Shown: piece after piece, positions 12,761 to 15,245 of the stretch
How positions within the stretch are numbered: position 1 is the stretch's first letter
How the letters are laid out: every line of letters begins with the position of its first letter
NCBI GenBank assembly: GCA_023389315.1
Contig: JAEWEQ010000049.1
Span: forward strand, 1 to 15,245
DNA length: 15,245 bases
Direction of reading: 5' to 3'
DNA from: Actinomycetes bacterium
GTDB taxonomy: Bacteria; Actinomycetota; Actinomycetes; Actinomycetales; Actinomycetaceae
Program-made: the position numbers and the translations under genes
Notes under the pieces: model-generated
The model's input: only the letters and a program-made list of their open reading frames with translations
What the model was told of the DNA's origin: nothing
Database searches by the model: none

Positions 12761-13903
12761 TTACTGCAGGGGGCCGAGTAATAGGTTTGCCCACGCCCCA
12801 TGCACCGACTCCGCATCTGAGGGTTGGAACACTCCGGCCAAAACATCACGGTACAGGCGCGACAATTCCTTGGAGCTGTAGTAGCTGGAACCACCGCAGG
12901 CACGCATTGCCTCATCTACCGCGTACTTGGAGGCCTCACAGGTACGGTGTTTTAGGGCTGACAGCTGTGGCATCCACTTATTCCCGCGGTCGACGCCAGC
13001 TTCCAAATCATCAGCTATCGCCTGGATTTGCGCGTCGATAGCATCCATTACGATGGCGGCCTCAGCGATCCGCCACCGAATATCCGGGTCGGTGGCGTAA
13101 GTGGCGTCACGGCGCACCGAACGGCGTTGCTGCACGGTTTCGACTGCTATTTCTATGGCACGTTGCCCCAGCCCGCGGTAGGTAGCGGCTAGCAGCACTT
13201 CGAAATACGCGAAAATTCCGAACACCAACGGGTGGGCACTGGGGCCGGGTTCCACTCGTGCGAGGACGTTTTGCGCGCTTATGCGCGCACCTTCCAGCAG
13301 TGTGGTGTGGGATTGGGTGGCGCGCATCCCCAGGGTGTCCCAATCGTCGAGGATGTTCACGCCCTCGGCGTCACGGGTGAGGAATCCAAATACGTTCCGC
13401 ACGTGTTCGGGGTCGGAACTATCTGCCCCGAAGGTCGCTAGTTTCGTCCACGCCGGAGCCAGGGAAGTGAAGATTTTGCGTCCGAACAGCTGGTAACCGC
13501 CCTCGTTGTCGGGTTCAGCGCGGGTGATGGAGCCAAATAGCACCAGGTCGTTGCCCGGTTCCGAAATTCCGAATCCGAAAAGGTCACCGGCACCGGCATA
13601 GCGGAGGATTTTCTCTCCCGCCGGGTCGCCGGCGCGATGCAGATGGCGTCCTAAGCCGACGATGATATGGTGCATGTTGACCCCTAGCGCGGTGCCCGGA
13701 GCGGCTTTCGCGAGGGCGGTTTGTTCCTCGCAGATTTGTCTCAGCGTTAGTCCCGCGCCTGCGAATTCGGTGGGTACGAATGCTGTCAGATAGCCGCACT
13801 CTCTTAGATCTTGTAGATCGTCAAACGGGAAAGTGTTTTCAGCGTCGTGGGTAGCGGCGCGCTGGTGGATCCGTTCCAGGAGGGCGGGGGGAATAAAACT
13901 CAT
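12761..13903 (-). CDS. Acyl-CoA dehydrogenase family flavoprotein
   Basis: The 380-residue protein has the three-domain acyl-CoA dehydrogenase layout: an N-terminal helical part with FVPTEFAGAGLTLRQICEEQTALA, a middle beta domain with FGFGISEPGND and DDWDTLGMRATQSHTTLLEGARI, and a C-terminal helical domain with MRACGGSSYYSSKELSRLYRD. FAD binding is expected. The C-terminal segment (AGVFQPSDAESVHGAW) lacks the usual EGTxE motif carrying the catalytic glutamate of medium-chain enzymes. It may instead be one of the family members acting as acyl-CoA/ACP dehydrogenase with another base, or as a flavin-dependent monooxygenase. The ATG has GGAGG four bases upstream. It precedes arcA in the same direction and is divergent from the LytR_C gene. 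Confidence 0.88.
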   Translation of the reverse strand: MSFIPPALLERIHQRAATHDAENTFPFDDLQDLRECGYLTAFVPTEFAGAGLTLRQICEEQTALAKAAPGTALGVNMHHIIVGLGRHLHRAGDPAGEKILRYAGAGDLFGFGISEPGNDLVLFGSITRAEPDNEGGYQLFGRKIFTSLAPAWTKLATFGADSSDPEHVRNVFGFLTRDAEGVNILDDWDTLGMRATQSHTTLLEGARISAQNVLARVEPGPSAHPLVFGIFAYFEVLLAATYRGLGQRAIEIAVETVQQRRSVRRDATYATDPDIRWRIAEAAIVMDAIDAQIQAIADDLEAGVDRGNKWMPQLSALKHRTCEASKYAVDEAMRACGGSSYYSSKELSRLYRDVLAGVFQPSDAESVHGAWANLLLGPLQ

Positions 13904-13993
13904 GGGACCTCCATTTGTTATTTTGTTGGACCGCGGTTGCCCGGTGACAGCGTTGGTTCAAAGTGCTGGCACACAATTAACCTACCGGAGGTA

Positions 13994-14007
13994 TGCGCCT
14001 TGGCGCA
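13994..14007. promoter_or_regulatory. Small dyad in the divergent promoter region
   Basis: TGCGCC-TT-GGCGCA is a perfect 6+6 inverted repeat between the divergent flavoprotein and LytR_C genes, 65 bp before the chosen LytR_C start. It could be an operator, but its short length makes a chance origin possible. No other structure is clear in 13904-14035. Confidence 0.3.
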
Positions 14008-14059
14008 GTGACTCCAATTAATCAGGCGAGCGTCGGTGCCAAATGTCGTGACTTTCAGA

Positions 14060-14065
14060 TACATT
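14060..14065 (+). promoter_or_regulatory. -10 element for a leaderless LytR_C gene
   Basis: TACATT (TAnnnT) ends six bases before GTG 14072, and no ribosome binding site lies between, so the transcript probably begins at or next to the start codon. GTGCCA at 14036-14041, with an 18-bp spacer, could be the -35. Confidence 0.45.
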
Positions 14066-14071
14066 AATAGG

Positions 14072-14713
14072 GTGACCGATATCCCACCACCTCCACCTCC
14101 ACCGACCTCCCAAGAGGATCCTGACATCAGCCCTCGCTTGAGGTTCCGTCAGGCTCGGCAGCGACGCCAAAATCTTGCCTTTTCCATTATCACGATAACG
14201 ATGGCGGTGGCGGGGATACTGTCAATACTGGTGCTCTCAAGCTTAGTGAAGATCCCGTTTTTTAGTGAATTTGAGGCTAGTGAGGATCATGCCGAATCAG
14301 GTGACGTCCCGTGCCTGCCAAAAGATGCGGTAGCGGCCGACCTGGAAGGGATAGTGGTCAAGGTTCTCAACGCCACCGGCAGTCCGGGGTTGGCCGGAAC
14401 CATTGGGGATCGGTTAGCCGCTCACGGGGTGAAACTGGAAGAGCCTGGAAACTACGTCGGTCAGTTTTACGGTACTGTGCGGATTAACGCTGGTGCCTCA
14501 CAAGTGGTCAACGCCTACACCTTGCAGCGTTTCTTCCCGGACTCTACCGTGCGTTTCACGCAGGCTGATTCGGAAATCATCACCATTATTTTGGGTGATC
14601 ATTTCGAAGCCATGATGCCGGAAGAGGACATGGCGAAGCTGATCGAGTCGGGCAATAACACCTTGACTGCCCCCTCCGAATGCAAACCGGTGCCCCCGGT
14701 GAAGAAGGAATAG
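14072..14713 (+). CDS. Membrane-anchored LytR_C-domain protein
   Basis: The 213-residue protein starts with a proline run (MTDIPPPPPPPTS), a basic stretch RLRFRQARQRRQ at 22-33, and one membrane helix at about 35-59. About 25 linker residues follow, and then a LytR C-terminal domain at roughly 85-175 (VVKVLNATGSPGLAGTIGDRL...GVKLEEPGNYVG...). With the basic stretch inside, the domain faces the cell wall side. LytR_C domains occur at the end of LytR-CpsA-Psr wall-polymer ligases and, as here, alone on single-pass proteins of actinobacteria; their role is not established. The in-frame GTG at 14036 is upstream of the likely -10, so I chose 14072. Confidence 0.82.
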   Translation: MTDIPPPPPPPTSQEDPDISPRLRFRQARQRRQNLAFSIITITMAVAGILSILVLSSLVKIPFFSEFEASEDHAESGDVPCLPKDAVAADLEGIVVKVLNATGSPGLAGTIGDRLAAHGVKLEEPGNYVGQFYGTVRINAGASQVVNAYTLQRFFPDSTVRFTQADSEIITIILGDHFEAMMPEEDMAKLIESGNNTLTAPSECKPVPPVKKE

Positions 14714-14740
14714 GCAGTTTACGAGGACGTGGAGCGGCGT

Positions 14741-14857
14741 CCGCCAGTGCCGGGACACTCACGCCAGCGCCTCCGCCAGTGCCGGGACACTTACACCAGC
14801 GCTTCCGCCAGCGCCGGGACACTCACGCCAGCGCCTCCACCAGCGCCGAGAGCACTT
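14741..14857. repeat. 32-bp tandem repeats derived from the 3' end of the sirtuin gene
   Basis: Three units of exactly 32 bp begin at 14741, 14773 and 14805 with CCGCCAGTGCCGGGACAC or CCGCCAGCGCCGGGACAC, and a fourth, diverged unit begins at 14837 inside the sirtuin coding region. On the minus strand each unit contains the last codons and stop of the sirtuin gene (GCGCTGGCGTGA, or GCGCTGGTGTAA in the middle unit). The array separates the convergent LytR_C and sirtuin genes. Confidence 0.85.
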
Positions 14858-15245
14858 CGGAGGATCCTTCCTGACTGCGCCAATCCGCCCAGTTATCCAC
14901 CTGCGTGGGGCCGCGGTTAATCACCGCCAAACGTGCTCCCGCATTCACGCCCTCGCTCACAATCCACAGCCCGGTACCCACCACCAGGGAGGTACCCACC
15001 ACCAGGATTAGCGAGGACGCCGCGGCCGCTTCCATCGCCTGCCCCATGGCCACGGCCGGGAGGGCCTCCCCAAAGAACACCACTGCTGGTTTCAAGATTC
15101 CCCCGCAGCGCGGGCAGGGAGCAGGGTCGAAAGTGGAGGCGTTGGCTGCGTCCTCGTCCGCGGTGGCGAGAATCGCCACGTGCGCCGGGTCGGGGTCTTC
15201 ACCCACCGTGGGGTTGCGCTGGCTCATCCACTGGTGGACTTGCGT
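14823..15245 (-). CDS. Sir2-family NAD-dependent protein deacylase (sirtuin), C-terminal part
   Basis: The frame is open to the window edge and shows the last 140 residues. The zinc-binding pair CPRC with GG precedes ILKPAVVFFGEALP, the hallmark of sirtuins. GTSLVVGTG and RLAVINRGPTQVD follow; these are the NAD-binding Rossmann parts GTSL and VxIN. The enzyme removes acyl groups from lysine using NAD. The first cysteine pair, catalytic His and start codon lie beyond the window; the ATG at 15225-15227 is internal. The gene ends ALVEALA and its 3' end is duplicated downstream. Confidence 0.93.
   Translation of the reverse strand, partial: TQVHQWMSQRNPTVGEDPDPAHVAILATADEDAANASTFDPAPCPRCGGILKPAVVFFGEALPAVAMGQAMEAAAASSLILVVGTSLVVGTGLWIVSEGVNAGARLAVINRGPTQVDNWADWRSQEGSSEVLSALVEALA

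Noticed and set aside
13993..14067. 24-codon upstream frame (ATG after GGAGG) before the LytR_C gene
   Set aside because: The GGAGG is only about one base from the ATG, too close for efficient initiation, and the promoter I favour lies downstream of this start.

Overview
This is a GC-rich stretch of what looks like an actinobacterial chromosome. The evidence is the typical dnaX-recR block with tRNA-Ser and a small SRP RNA beside it, a Corynebacterium-like lysC with an internal second start, a LytR_C-domain envelope protein, and frequent GTG or apparently leaderless starts. A member of the Actinomycetaceae (Actinomyces/Schaalia/Actinotignum type) fits best, but the family is inferred from general gene style, not from a search.

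Layout. Positions 1-540 hold the tail of an unidentified plus-strand gene, a minus-strand remnant of a phage-type family A DNA polymerase, and tRNA-Gly(CCC), whose 3' end faces the remnant; this looks like the scar of an element once integrated at the tRNA. Positions 714-2017 (+) carry a Nudix hydrolase and a TetR-family regulator, closed by a strong bidirectional hairpin at 2143-2171. Positions 2194-5063 (-) carry lysC-asd, the first two steps of aspartate-family amino acid synthesis, overlapping by 4 bp, and then thioredoxin downstream. Positions 5248-7466 (+) carry a two-gene ABC-2 transporter (ATPase and permease, 4-bp overlap) preceded by a perfect 18-bp operator-like dyad.

Positions 7598-10790 (-) carry dnaX-recR, the DNA polymerase III clamp loader and a recombination mediator, without the ybaB/ebfC gene often found between them. 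Divergent from dnaX are tRNA-Ser(GGA) and the SRP RNA gene ffs. After ffs comes a GC-rich array of about 48-bp repeats, then (-) arginine deiminase and, upstream of it in the same direction, an acyl-CoA-dehydrogenase-like flavoprotein (11468-13903). Divergent from these is a membrane-anchored LytR_C protein (14072-14713). The window ends in a sirtuin gene on the minus strand whose 3' end, stop codon included, has been copied into a 32-bp tandem array.

Most of the window is ordinary core chromosome. I do not see a clearly new multi-gene system. The points most worth a second look are the internal start for an aspartokinase beta subunit, the ABC transporter with its dyad and four-cysteine external loop, the acyl-CoA-dehydrogenase/arginine-deiminase pair without the rest of the deiminase pathway, the two intergenic tandem arrays, and the phage polymerase scar at tRNA-Gly.
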